Assembly: GCA_964583165.1 (NCBI GenBank)
Contig: CAZOVK010000037.1
Coordinates: forward strand, 1-23,560
Length of the DNA stretch: 23,560 nt
Source of the DNA: CAZOVK01 sp964583165
Lineage (GTDB): Bacteria > Bacillota > Clostridia > Lachnospirales > WRAX01
Reading direction: 5' to 3'
The position numbers and the translations under genes are program-made. Shown in pieces: positions 13,979 through 22,494 of the stretch (position 1 is its first letter; each line of letters starts with the position of its first letter). The notes under the pieces were generated by a model. That model saw nothing but the letters and a program-made list of their open reading frames with translations. It was not told where the DNA came from and searched no databases.

Positions 13979-16900
13979 ATGAAGAAGCGAATTTTAAGCA
14001 TCATACTTACACTCGTAATGGTGATTACGTTGTTGCCAACCGTAGTGTTCGGTGACAACAGCGAAATACTGTGCAGACACGAGCATGACGTGGTTTGTGG
14101 CTTTATTGATGGCGTGAACGACGCTGAATGCAACCACGAACACGACGAGTTTTGCGGTTTTTTAACCACACCGACCAACAAAAACGAAACAGGGCATGTA
14201 GAAACTTGCGTCTATCAGCCGGATTTTGACGCATGGGACTGTGATATTGACAACTGCCAATGCACGTTGTGTATCGATTCACGAGAAGATATAGCCAACC
14301 AACCAATGGTTATGGCGCAAGTAACGTCCAACAAAACACTCTACTTCCCGGGCGACGGCAAGCTTTACACCATTGATAGAATCTTGTCTGAACCCGATGC
14401 CCCACCCTACCCCAACCAGACCGAATTTACGGGCGATGGTTGGAGCGGAAGCGGCACAACCCTAATTCTTAATGGGCTGGATTTCAGCACAAACGCCGAC
14501 TGTGCATTGCTTATGGGGAATAACACAACACTCACCTTAGCCCCCGGTAGCCAAAACAAATTGACCGTTGACCATGAGAGTTTTGTTACTACAGGTGTTA
14601 TACTCTTAGGAGACGCGACTATTAACGGCACGGGCAAGCTTGATATAACCAGCAAAGACCGCGGAATCGCCGGTGGGGGCACCCATCTGGCTATTGACGG
14701 GCCTACTATGACGGTCAAAAGTACCAATACCGTTCCTGAATACTACCCAGCCGGTATTGATTTTCAGCTTGCAGAAACTTCAATCAATATCTCGAATGCC
14801 AACATCACTTTTACTGATTGCAAAATAGGTATGAATATAGTTGACGGCAATGTTACAATCAACAACTCTACTGTTAAAGTCACAGGAGCCGAACACAATG
14901 GTATTGTTACGGGCTTTGACGGTAATCACCCTAGCAGTGGCGTAATGACCATAACCAACTCTACAGTTGAAGTGTCCGCAGGAACACAAAGCAACGCGCT
15001 TAATGTTGGCACTAACCTAGTTATAACCAACTCAAACGTAACCACAAGCACGATCGGCAACTATGCGGCCATATTCGCCAGAGGTACAACCGTTATTAAC
15101 AACTCAACAATGGTTGCTACCGCTCCGGGCAGTAGCGGTATCTGGTCTTTAGGGGATTTATCTATCAGCGGAACGAGTCATGTCACAGCGACAAGTAAGT
15201 ATAATGGAATTATCTCTGAAAGCAATCTGGTTATCAATGGCGGGACAATCAACACAACCGTAGCGGACGATTACCCGGCCATTTATGTCAAGGGTACGAC
15301 TTCTATCAGCAACTCAACGCTGACTATTGCCGCTCCAAACAGTATCGGTATCAGTTCCGAGCAGGCATTATCAATCAGCGGAACAGGGGGCGTGAGCGCA
15401 ACCGGTAAATCATATGCTATTTATTCCCCTGAGGATATTACCATCAGCGGCGGAACAATTACCGCAAGCGCAACACTCTATATGGCTATCAGTTCCAAAA
15501 AAACATTAGCCATCAGCGGTACTTCAAATATCACGGCAACTTCAAGCAGCGGATGGCCTGCGATACAGGGTGACACCGCAGTTAATATCACAGGTGGCAC
15601 TACTTCCGCAACTGGCATAGGAAGTCATGGTATTGTTTCGAATGGCCCAATCAGTATTAGCGGCGGAACGGTTACCGCAAACTCAACAGGTAATATTGGT
15701 ATCTATACCCCTGATACACTAACCATCAGTGATACCGCGAAAGTTACTGCAACTGCTAGCGGTACATGGCCCGCAATACAAACGGGCGGTAATATCAGTA
15801 TTACAGGCGGCACTACCATTTCAACAGCTACAGGCAGCCACGGTATTGTTTCAACGGGGGTTATCAGCATTAGCGGTGGTATTGTTGATGCAACAAGCAA
15901 TGCTACTTATGGTATTTTTTCAGCAAATTCCATAAACATCACCGACGGATACATACATGCAAAGGGGTTCACCGGGTATTCCGGTATTACCGCAAGGGAT
16001 ATAAGCGGAACAACCCCTGCGACAGCGAAAATTTCTCTGGCAGACCCGCTGTTTGAAAAGAATGAAGGCAAGATTGGGTTTACTCCTCCGTTCACCTTTA
16101 ATAACGCACAAAGAAGCTGGACGTCGTTTATCCCACAAGATGCTACCGACCTAACGTATAACAGTGATACAGGCTTGATGACCAATGCCTTAACCGAGGT
16201 ATGGATTGGAAAGTTGAACACTGTGACCTTTGACAGCCAAGGTGGCAGTGCGGTAACTTCGCTAGAAGATATTTTTAGCGGTTCAACCATATCTGCCCCA
16301 ACTGCCCCGAATAAGAGCGGTTACACATTCGGCGGTTGGTATACCGAATCAGCTTGTACAACCTTGTGGAATTTCGGAACAGATATAATAATAGAAGATG
16401 TTACGCTATATGCAAAGTGGACAAGAGTCATTCCGCCGTCCTATGACGAACCAACGCCCTCACCAAAACCTACACCCACGACACCGCCAATCAGTAACAT
16501 TACAGACTCCAAACAGGAAGTCAAACAGGACGTAACAATCAACATCGTAGTATCAGGCAATGACAGGAGTAAATCAAACTCCCCTGTTGTGTCAGTAACG
16601 GTTAAAGATACGGCTCTAAGAGTTGACATACCCCAATCGGTTTTGACTGACGCAATCAAGCAAGCAACCGATTTAGCCAAAAACAGTGACGAAAAGACGA
16701 CAGTCACGCTTGATTTGAAGACCTCCGAAAACTTTAAGACGGTTGGGGCTGTGTTGCCTGTTGAGTCTGTTACTAAGCTGGCCGAAACGGTTGATAACCT
16801 CGTTATTCAGACGGCGTTTGCGTCCGTCAACCTTAACAGCGACGCGCTAGTTGGTGTCGCGAGTGAGGCAAGTGAGAGTATAACAATAACCGTGACGGTG

Positions 16901-17704
16901 GTTACCTCAACAGTTTTGCCACAGGCAACTCAAGCGCTTATAGGTGATAAGCCGGTATACGACTTTACGATAACTAGCGGTAACAAGAATATCAGCGAAT
17001 TCGACAATGGCAGAGCAACAATCACAATACCCTATACATTAGCCGAAAGCGAGAAGCCCGGCAATGTCGTTGTCTATTACATCAACGACGCAGGCGAACT
17101 CAAGGTTGTGAAGAACTGCCATTATGACAGCAAAACGAAGATGGCCAGTTTTTCGACGACACATTTTTCGAAATACACGATAGCAAGCATGAGCATAAAC
17201 TACACCGACGTTCCCGATGACTGGTTCACGAGCGCAGTCGAGTATGTGAGTGTGCGTGAATTATTTAACGGTATTGGTAACAACAAATTTGACCCTAATG
17301 GCATAATGACAAATGCGATGTTTGTTACGGTTCTTGCCAATTTGGACGACGCTAATATCACAAACACGCTTGGTGGCGCATGGTACGCCCCCTATATCAA
17401 GTGGGCAACGGAAAACGGCATAATAAGCAGCGATTTTGACCCGAACGCCGCTATAACGCGCGAAGAGATGGCTGTCGTGATGTATAACTACATTCAACAC
17501 AAGAATCTCACGCTTGCAGAAGTCAACTCCACTCCGTTTGGTGATATCGACCAAGTAAGCCCAGCGGCCAAAACCGCCGTTGAGTACATGAAGAAACATG
17601 GGCTAATTGTCGGCTCTAGCAACAACTACATGCCCAAAAACACCACGACAAGAGCCGAGGGTGCGATTGTGTTCATGAATGTGATTCAGGTGTTAGCTAA
17701 ATAG
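13979..17704 (+). CDS. Secreted beta-helix / InlB-repeat protein with three SLH domains
   Basis: A 1241-aa modular surface protein. Residues 1-25 are a Sec signal peptide (MKKRILSIILTLVMVITLLP...). Residues 32-98 form a Cys/His-rich head containing C-x-HEHD-x2-CGF twice (C32-C40 and C51-C59) plus five further cysteines. About 116-195 resembles a beta-sandwich or carbohydrate-binding region. About 200-690 consists of repeated 23-residue coils of the type (A/G)I...ISGGTVTA, the pattern of a right-handed parallel beta-helix. About 749-814 is a Listeria-Bacteroides/InlB B-repeat (VTFDSQGG...GYTFGGWYTE...LYAKWT). A Pro/Thr linker and a beta-rich domain (about 850-1070) follow, and residues about 1074-1241 hold three SLH domains that bind secondary wall polymer. 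It is therefore displayed on the S-layer. Adhesion or glycan binding is likely; an enzymatic role is not evident. The start follows a CTGGAGGAC ribosome site. Confidence 0.93.
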   Translation: MKKRILSIILTLVMVITLLPTVVFGDNSEILCRHEHDVVCGFIDGVNDAECNHEHDEFCGFLTTPTNKNETGHVETCVYQPDFDAWDCDIDNCQCTLCIDSREDIANQPMVMAQVTSNKTLYFPGDGKLYTIDRILSEPDAPPYPNQTEFTGDGWSGSGTTLILNGLDFSTNADCALLMGNNTTLTLAPGSQNKLTVDHESFVTTGVILLGDATINGTGKLDITSKDRGIAGGGTHLAIDGPTMTVKSTNTVPEYYPAGIDFQLAETSINISNANITFTDCKIGMNIVDGNVTINNSTVKVTGAEHNGIVTGFDGNHPSSGVMTITNSTVEVSAGTQSNALNVGTNLVITNSNVTTSTIGNYAAIFARGTTVINNSTMVATAPGSSGIWSLGDLSISGTSHVTATSKYNGIISESNLVINGGTINTTVADDYPAIYVKGTTSISNSTLTIAAPNSIGISSEQALSISGTGGVSATGKSYAIYSPEDITISGGTITASATLYMAISSKKTLAISGTSNITATSSSGWPAIQGDTAVNITGGTTSATGIGSHGIVSNGPISISGGTVTANSTGNIGIYTPDTLTISDTAKVTATASGTWPAIQTGGNISITGGTTISTATGSHGIVSTGVISISGGIVDATSNATYGIFSANSINITDGYIHAKGFTGYSGITARDISGTTPATAKISLADPLFEKNEGKIGFTPPFTFNNAQRSWTSFIPQDATDLTYNSDTGLMTNALTEVWIGKLNTVTFDSQGGSAVTSLEDIFSGSTISAPTAPNKSGYTFGGWYTESACTTLWNFGTDIIIEDVTLYAKWTRVIPPSYDEPTPSPKPTPTTPPISNITDSKQEVKQDVTINIVVSGNDRSKSNSPVVSVTVKDTALRVDIPQSVLTDAIKQATDLAKNSDEKTTVTLDLKTSENFKTVGAVLPVESVTKLAETVDNLVIQTAFASVNLNSDALVGVASEASESITITVTVVTSTVLPQATQALIGDKPVYDFTITSGNKNISEFDNGRATITIPYTLAESEKPGNVVVYYINDAGELKVVKNCHYDSKTKMASFSTTHFSKYTIASMSINYTDVPDDWFTSAVEYVSVRELFNGIGNNKFDPNGIMTNAMFVTVLANLDDANITNTLGGAWYAPYIKWATENGIISSDFDPNAAITREEMAVVMYNYIQHKNLTLAEVNSTPFGDIDQVSPAAKTAVEYMKKHGLIVGSSNNYMPKNTTTRAEGAIVFMNVIQVLAK
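15485..15910 (+). repeat. Two tandem 213-bp (71-codon) units inside the beta-helix region
   Basis: Two adjacent units, 15485-15697 and 15698-15910, are each three 23-24-residue coils long and align residue for residue. The second coil opens with WPAI, and the third with SHGIV. Identical DNA blocks recur exactly 213 bp apart: GGCACTAC at 15596 and 15809, and GGTATTGTTTC at 15629 and 15842. Shorter 69-75-bp single-coil repeats extend upstream with lower similarity. This points to growth of the beta-helix by duplication. Confidence 0.75.
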
Positions 17705-17744
17705 CAGTATAGATACCTAATTTTCCGCCATGCTTTATTGTTCG

Positions 17745-17778
17745 AGAGCCTGATTAACATTCCGGTTAAGCAGGCTCT
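17745..17778 (+). terminator. Hairpin terminator after the SLH protein
   Basis: Inverted repeat AGAGCCTG-A-TTAAC / GTTAA-G-CAGGCTCT with loop ATTCCG, 40 bp after the SLH stop. The following ATTGTGTTT tail is only moderately T-rich. Its stem shares AGCCTG-N-TTAAC with the terminator at 2271-2320. Confidence 0.75.
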
Positions 17779-18117
17779 ATTGTGTTTAGGCGTATTAAGC
17801 GCAAATTCTCACATTGAGAATGCGCATCAAACGAATGGCAAAAAATATGATATACTTCTCTAAGACGAACACCTTGTATGATATATTCACCGGGCTTTTG
17901 TCAATATTTTGAATTTGGCTTCGGAGTTTGTTTAGTCAGGCTTTTAGCGTTTATTTTAAGTTTATTGCAAGGTGTGAAGAGTTTGACTCTTTCTCAAAAT
18001 GAATAAAAAAACCTAGGTTGTCAAATAATAGCTGTATCTTAGAACGCAATAACGAAAGTTAATAATACAAAACTACGCCAAAGCCGTAAACCAAGTAACG
18101 CACGAGGAGGAGTTTTT
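17779..18117. other. Gap before spoVT
   Basis: No gene is visible. A dyad GCGC(AAA)TTCTCA/TGAGAATGCGC lies at 17799-17825 without a T-run. TATGATATA occurs twice 31 bp apart (17846-17854 and 17877-17885) without matching -35 boxes. A small AAGAG/CTCTT dyad lies near 17985. The sporulation-type promoter at 18000-18030 and the GAGGAGGAG ribosome site of spoVT complete the region. Confidence 0.5.
18000..18030 (+). promoter_or_regulatory. Candidate sigma-G promoter of spoVT
   Basis: TGAATA at 18000-18005 equals the B. subtilis sigma-G -35 consensus. Eighteen bases later AATAATA (18024-18030) matches five of seven positions of the -10 consensus CATACTA. In B. subtilis spoVT is transcribed by sigma-G in the forespore, so this is the expected promoter type. 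The region is A+T-rich, so chance similarity is possible. Confidence 0.45.
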
Positions 18118-18663
18118 TTGAAAGCTACCGGCATTGTTAGAAGAATAGATGACCTAGGACGCGTGGTAATACCCAAAGAAATACGCCGTACATTACGTAT
18201 TCGAGAAGGCGACCCATTGGAGATTTTCACCGATAGAGAAGGCGAGATAATTTTAAAGAAGTATTCGCCTATCGGTGAATTGGGCGCGTTTGCCAAAGAG
18301 TATGCAGAATCACTGGCACAAACCGCAGGGCACATCACTTGTATAGTCGATAAAGACCAGATTATCGCCGTGTCAGGCGGGGCGAAGCGTGACTTTATCG
18401 AGAAGCACATCAGCTCTGAACTGGAGAAGGTCATCAACGGGCGCGTGCCGCTCACGGCTACGCGCAGTGAAGCCAGTTTTGTGCCGATTCTGGAGGACGA
18501 AACAGACCAGAGTTACAATAATGAGCTGATAACCCCGATTATTTCAGAGGGCGACGTGCTCGGCGCGATTGTGTTCTTGTCGGCCGATAAGAAGATGGGC
18601 GATGTTGAGAGCAAGCTGGCACAGACGGCGGCGGGCTTTTTAGGCAAGCAGATGGAACAATAA
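18118..18663 (+). CDS. spoVT: Stage V sporulation protein T, forespore transcription regulator
   Basis: A 181-aa SpoVT. The first 60 residues (KATGIVRRIDDLGRVVIPKE...LRIREGDPLEIF...LKKYSPIGELG) are almost identical to the known family. They form the AbrB-type swapped-hairpin DNA-binding domain. Residues about 60-178 form the GAF-like regulatory domain, ending in the family's AAGFLGKQMEQ tail. The start is TTG, supported by GAGGAGGAG at the right distance and by the exact family N-terminus. In B. subtilis SpoVT tunes sigma-G-dependent genes late in sporulation, including germination genes. Its position directly upstream of a gerA-type operon suggests local as well as global control (inference). 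Confidence 0.97.
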   Translation: MKATGIVRRIDDLGRVVIPKEIRRTLRIREGDPLEIFTDREGEIILKKYSPIGELGAFAKEYAESLAQTAGHITCIVDKDQIIAVSGGAKRDFIEKHISSELEKVINGRVPLTATRSEASFVPILEDETDQSYNNELITPIISEGDVLGAIVFLSADKKMGDVESKLAQTAAGFLGKQMEQ

Positions 18664-18688
18664 AGAATGGCGATTACTTATAGCCTGG

Positions 18689-18718
18689 AGCCTGTATTGG
18701 GCTACAGGCTTTTGTTTT
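18689..18718 (+). terminator. Terminator between spoVT and gerAA, possibly conditional
   Basis: AGCCTGTA (18689-18696) and TACAGGCT (18703-18710) form an 8-bp stem with a 6-base loop, followed by TTTGTTTT. A competing stem, TAGCC (18681-18685) with GGCTA (18700-18704), would prevent the terminator from forming. The ribosome site of gerAA (GAGGTGAT, from 18719) begins right at the end of the T-run. Confidence 0.75.
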
Positions 18719-18729
18719 GAGGTGATTTT

Positions 18730-20226
18730 GTGGATTTATTCAACAATCTGGAACTAAATAAGGCACGTGTTCGGGAGAGATTTTCTGACTGTGGGGATTT
18801 GGTCGGGCGCGACATTGTTGTGGGCAAGGGCGAGGGCGTTGCGGTTTGGCTCTGTTATATTGATATGCTCACGAGTAAGGATTATATTGATGAGAATATT
18901 GTGTCAAAGCTTATATTCTCGCTCAAAGACATTGAAATGCCACAACCAAGCGATTTGGATATTATTTTCAACAATGGTGTTTCATCATCTGATATTAAGC
19001 CCGAAACAGATTTTGAGAAAATCATTACGGCTGTACTGTCGGGCGACACTGCTCTGTTTGTTGACGGTTGTGACTCGGCCTTTATTGTTTCAACAAAGGG
19101 TTTTGCAAACCGTGGAATTCCTAAGGCCGAAACTGAGGTTACGGTTCAAGGTTCGAAGGAGGCGTTTTCAGAGGTCTTTCGTTTTAATACTATGCTCATA
19201 CGGCGGCGTATTCGTGATTCGCGGCTTAAAATTAAACAGCAGACAATCGGACGGCGGTCAAAAACCGACATTGCGCTTGTGTATCTCGATGATGTCGTCA
19301 GACCGCAGATTCTTAAAGAAACAGAGAAGCGACTCTCGCGAATCGACATCGACAGTATCTTGGATGTGGGCATGATTGAACAACTCATCGAAGACGATTC
19401 AAACTCACCGTTCCCGCAAATGCAGATAACCGAACGCCCCGACAAGGCGGCTTCTGCTATTTTGGAGGGGCGTATAGCGATTGTGGTTGACACCACGCCC
19501 TTTGTTTTGCTTGTACCCGCGACGCTTAATGTGTTCTTCCAGACCTCGGAGGATTACTACGGGCGGAGTGGGATTATGTCGTTCGTGCGGTTGTTGCGGT
19601 TCTTTGCGGCTTTAATTGCGATTGCCGCGCCCGGATTGTATCTGGCTGTAACAGTGTTTCATCCGTCTATGATACCGACCATGCTGGCGTTTAAGTTCGC
19701 GGCGGCACGGCAAAATATACCTTTTCCGGCGATTGTTGAGTTACTGCTTATGGAAGCTGCGTTTGAGTTGTTGCGTGAAGCGGGCATTAGGCTACCTAAT
19801 GCCGTGGGCGCGACAATCGGCATTGTCGGCGGCCTCATTATCGGTCAATCAGCCGTTGAAGCAGGCATTGTCAGTCCGATAGTGGTAATTGTCGTTGCGC
19901 TCACAGGTATTGCGGGCTTCGCCGTGCCGAATTACCCATTTGTGTCGGGCATTCGGTATATGAAGTATACTATCACACTCGCTTCAGCGTTTTTGGGCTT
20001 CTTCGGCTTCTGGGCGGCTGTGATTTTGATTCTGACACATCTCGCGTCACTCAAATCGTTCGGCATTCCGTACCTCTTCCCGTTTGCGGCGGGTGAAATC
20101 AATGAAGGTAGTGACGCTAAGGACACAATGTTCAGAATGCCGCTCCGAAAGATGCTTAAACGCCCCATTTTCGCGAACCCCGCGGCCGCTACGCGCATGA
20201 AGCCCGTGCCGCGTGTCAAGGAATAG
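18730..20226 (+). CDS. gerAA: Spore germinant receptor subunit A (GerA family)
   Basis: A 498-aa GerAA/SpoVAF family protein, normal length. A hydrophilic N-terminal half (about 1-260) carries KTDIALVYLDDVV and the diagnostic PFPQMQITERPDKAASAILEGRIAI segment. This precedes a membrane half (about 285-450) with several helices, including the GIMSFVRLLRFFAALIAI and NAVGATIGIVGGLIIGQSAVEAGIVSP regions. The receptor sits in the spore inner membrane and, with the B and C subunits, senses small nutrients to trigger germination. The start is GTG with GAGGTGAT upstream. No separate promoter was recognised, so expression may come from spoVT read-through or a weak sporulation promoter. The specific germinant cannot be predicted. 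Confidence 0.95.
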   Translation: MDLFNNLELNKARVRERFSDCGDLVGRDIVVGKGEGVAVWLCYIDMLTSKDYIDENIVSKLIFSLKDIEMPQPSDLDIIFNNGVSSSDIKPETDFEKIITAVLSGDTALFVDGCDSAFIVSTKGFANRGIPKAETEVTVQGSKEAFSEVFRFNTMLIRRRIRDSRLKIKQQTIGRRSKTDIALVYLDDVVRPQILKETEKRLSRIDIDSILDVGMIEQLIEDDSNSPFPQMQITERPDKAASAILEGRIAIVVDTTPFVLLVPATLNVFFQTSEDYYGRSGIMSFVRLLRFFAALIAIAAPGLYLAVTVFHPSMIPTMLAFKFAAARQNIPFPAIVELLLMEAAFELLREAGIRLPNAVGATIGIVGGLIIGQSAVEAGIVSPIVVIVVALTGIAGFAVPNYPFVSGIRYMKYTITLASAFLGFFGFWAAVILILTHLASLKSFGIPYLFPFAAGEINEGSDAKDTMFRMPLRKMLKRPIFANPAAATRMKPVPRVKE

Positions 20227-20241
20227 AAAAGGAGGGATTGT

Positions 20242-21333
20242 ATGTTTTCTGAAAACAACCGCATATCAAACAGACAGTTACAAGCCCTTTTGATTCTTGA
20301 CGTGTTCGGCACGGGCATTGCGGCGTTGCCGTCTATCACAGCGCGGTTCGCTCTCCAAAATGGCTGGATTTGTGTTATTGTTGGGACGTTTATCGCGCTT
20401 ATTTTCATACTCTTGATGAACGTAATCGCTTCTCGTTATGCGCATTTGACCTTCCCCGAATACACCGCGAAGATTATCGGAAAGCCATTGGCCGTTGTTC
20501 TGTCGGGCGTGTTCGTGTTTAAGATAATCGTTACGACCGCGCTGGAGCTGCGATTCTTCGGTGAAATTGTTAGGCAGGCATTATTGTTTGACACACCGTT
20601 CTTTGTGATTTGCGCGGCGTTATTGTTGATAGCGGGCTTCACGGCAAGCAAGGGTTATGAAACGCGGGCGCGGCTCGCGGAGTTACTCATTGTGGCTATG
20701 CTCGTGCCGCTTCTTCTAGTCTTTGCCGTGTCTGCCACACAAGCAGATTATAGCAACCTCCTACCAATCGGGCATGTGTCAATGGACGGGCTTTTCGCGG
20801 GCGGGTACCAAACAGCCTTCGCGTTCACGGGCTTCGAGTTCACACTACTCGCCTACCCTTACCTAAGAAACCCTAAGGCAACCACGAAGCGCGTCATGCA
20901 AGCGGGCGCGGCAACAGGCATCTTCATGGCAATCATCACGGCCATAACAATAGCGCGTTTCGGCGGCGCAAGCACGGCGCGGCTCATCTGGCCTGTTATT
21001 GACATGATGGACACAATCAACCTACCCGGGTCAGTCCTTGAACGGCAGGGGGCGCTTGTAATGAGTTTCTGGATTATCTCCGTTTTCTCGATTGTATCGG
21101 CCGGGTTGTTCTTCTCGTCATTACTCTTGCGCGATATAACCCGACGTGGCAAACACACGCTCTATATTGTAATTGTCATGGGACTGATTTTCATTGCGAC
21201 AACCCTACCGCGCAATGTGGCAATGGCTTTTGAGTGGCTTTGGCTCATAAACTCCACTTTGGGGCTGTTCTATTTGCTGATTCTGCCTGCTCTTCTGCTG
21301 TTGATTTCGAGTCTAAGGGGGCATAGGGCATGA
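20242..21333 (+). CDS. gerAB: Spore germinant receptor subunit B (GerAB, APC-type membrane protein)
   Basis: A 363-aa integral membrane protein of the GerAB family, related to amino-acid/polyamine transporters and predicted to have about ten helices. It is the likely germinant-binding subunit. It opens with ENNRISNRQLQALLILDVFGTGIAALPS, the family's first-helix region, and has EYTAKIIGKPLA and TAFAFTGFEF segments typical of the group. The ATG follows AAGGAGGGA, 15 bp after gerAA, and the gene ends overlapping gerAC by four bases. Length and order A-B-C match classical receptor operons. Confidence 0.95.
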   Translation: MFSENNRISNRQLQALLILDVFGTGIAALPSITARFALQNGWICVIVGTFIALIFILLMNVIASRYAHLTFPEYTAKIIGKPLAVVLSGVFVFKIIVTTALELRFFGEIVRQALLFDTPFFVICAALLLIAGFTASKGYETRARLAELLIVAMLVPLLLVFAVSATQADYSNLLPIGHVSMDGLFAGGYQTAFAFTGFEFTLLAYPYLRNPKATTKRVMQAGAATGIFMAIITAITIARFGGASTARLIWPVIDMMDTINLPGSVLERQGALVMSFWIISVFSIVSAGLFFSSLLLRDITRRGKHTLYIVIVMGLIFIATTLPRNVAMAFEWLWLINSTLGLFYLLILPALLLLISSLRGHRA

Positions 21334-22427
21334 AACGTGTGTTAATTATGTTGGTTATGACTCTAATGCTTACGGGTTGTTGGGACCAAGTGGAGCTTGA
21401 ATCGCGTGACTTTGTTGTGACAATCGGTGTGGATAAAGACGAAGAAGGCGGATTCACGGTGTTTACGGTTCTACCCGTGCTGAAAGCCGTGAATGAAAAT
21501 AGAGGTGAGAATACAAAGATTGTAAAATCGGCTACGGCACAAACGGTTAAATCGGCTATGTCAGAGATTGACGCGACGGCTTCAACAACTATGTATTATG
21601 GGCATACAAAGCTGATTGTTCTTGGTGAAAAATTACTTGAAGATGTTCATGCGCTAAAAGAAGTCCTTGATGCGCTAGATTTGCGGAATGATATTTCAAA
21701 GAGCGTTTACCTCACGGCTCATTCGGGCGATTTGGGCAAGTTCCTAGAAACAGACTTCAAGCAAACGCCACTTCTGGGACTGTTTATTGCCAACTATTAC
21801 AATAAATTCACGGGCAAGAACCCCGAAACCTTCCCATTGACACTCATTATGGCGATTAAGCAATTGGAGGAAAGCGAGGAGGTTTTAATACCACAAATTG
21901 ACGAGTCTGACGGTGATGTAATTGTGAGCGGGGCTGTCGCGTTGTCAAGTGGGGCGCTTCGCGGTTGGGTCGAGGGCGACTCATTGCGTGGGCTGATTTG
22001 GCTGAACGGCGGCGGTACTGACGCGATTATCGCGACAGAGTATGAGGGGTATAATGTCAGCGTGAAAATAAGCGAAAACCATATCAAGCGTCATTATTCC
22101 GTGTCTGACGGTGTGCTTGTGGCTAAGTACGACATGCGCATTGAATGCGCAATTGAGGAATTCACGCTGGACGAAGCGATTGCGTCACAGGATATTCTTT
22201 TGGCGATTGAAAAACAACTGTCAGATAGTATCAATAATGATATCAATACGACCGTCAAGACGTTTCAAACAATCGGCATGGACGGCGTTCACCTCATTAA
22301 CAGCGTTCGCAAACACGCCTATTCAGTGTATGAACAACTCGGTGACGACCTCGCCAAAGCATTTGCCAACGCGTCTGTCATACCAAACGCGCAAATTCAT
22401 ATCAGAAACACGGGCGGTCGAAAATAG
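21330..22427 (+). CDS. gerAC: Spore germinant receptor subunit C (GerAC lipoprotein)
   Basis: A 365-aa Ger(x)C family lipoprotein. The signal peptide ends in the lipobox LTGC with lipidated C17, followed by the family's WDQVELESRDFVVTIGVDKD start. Conserved internal segments include TTMYYGHTKLIVLGEKL and the C-terminal three-domain region ending FANASVIPNAQIHIRNTGG. It is anchored to the outer face of the spore inner membrane and is required for receptor function. The ATGA overlap with gerAB shows translational coupling. No clear terminator follows before the next gene's promoter. Confidence 0.95.
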   Translation: MKRVLIMLVMTLMLTGCWDQVELESRDFVVTIGVDKDEEGGFTVFTVLPVLKAVNENRGENTKIVKSATAQTVKSAMSEIDATASTTMYYGHTKLIVLGEKLLEDVHALKEVLDALDLRNDISKSVYLTAHSGDLGKFLETDFKQTPLLGLFIANYYNKFTGKNPETFPLTLIMAIKQLEESEEVLIPQIDESDGDVIVSGAVALSSGALRGWVEGDSLRGLIWLNGGGTDAIIATEYEGYNVSVKISENHIKRHYSVSDGVLVAKYDMRIECAIEEFTLDEAIASQDILLAIEKQLSDSINNDINTTVKTFQTIGMDGVHLINSVRKHAYSVYEQLGDDLAKAFANASVIPNAQIHIRNTGGRK

Positions 22428-22436
22428 CCACAATGC

Positions 22437-22465
22437 TTGCCTAAAGCGTAAACCTATGTTACTAT
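22437..22465 (+). promoter_or_regulatory. Sigma-A-type promoter of the guanylate-kinase-like gene
   Basis: TTGCCT (22437-22442) and TACTAT (22460-22465) are spaced by 17 bases in the short gap after gerAC, about 30 bp before the next start. This suggests the kinase-like gene can be expressed apart from the germination operon. Confidence 0.5.
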
Positions 22466-22494
22466 AAGTCAACCAAAGCATGAGGGGTGACTTT

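Noticed and set aside
14700..15950. CRISPR-like or satellite repeat array
   Set aside because: The repeats are in frame, degenerate and encode beta-helix coils; there are no constant-length spacers or palindromic repeats.
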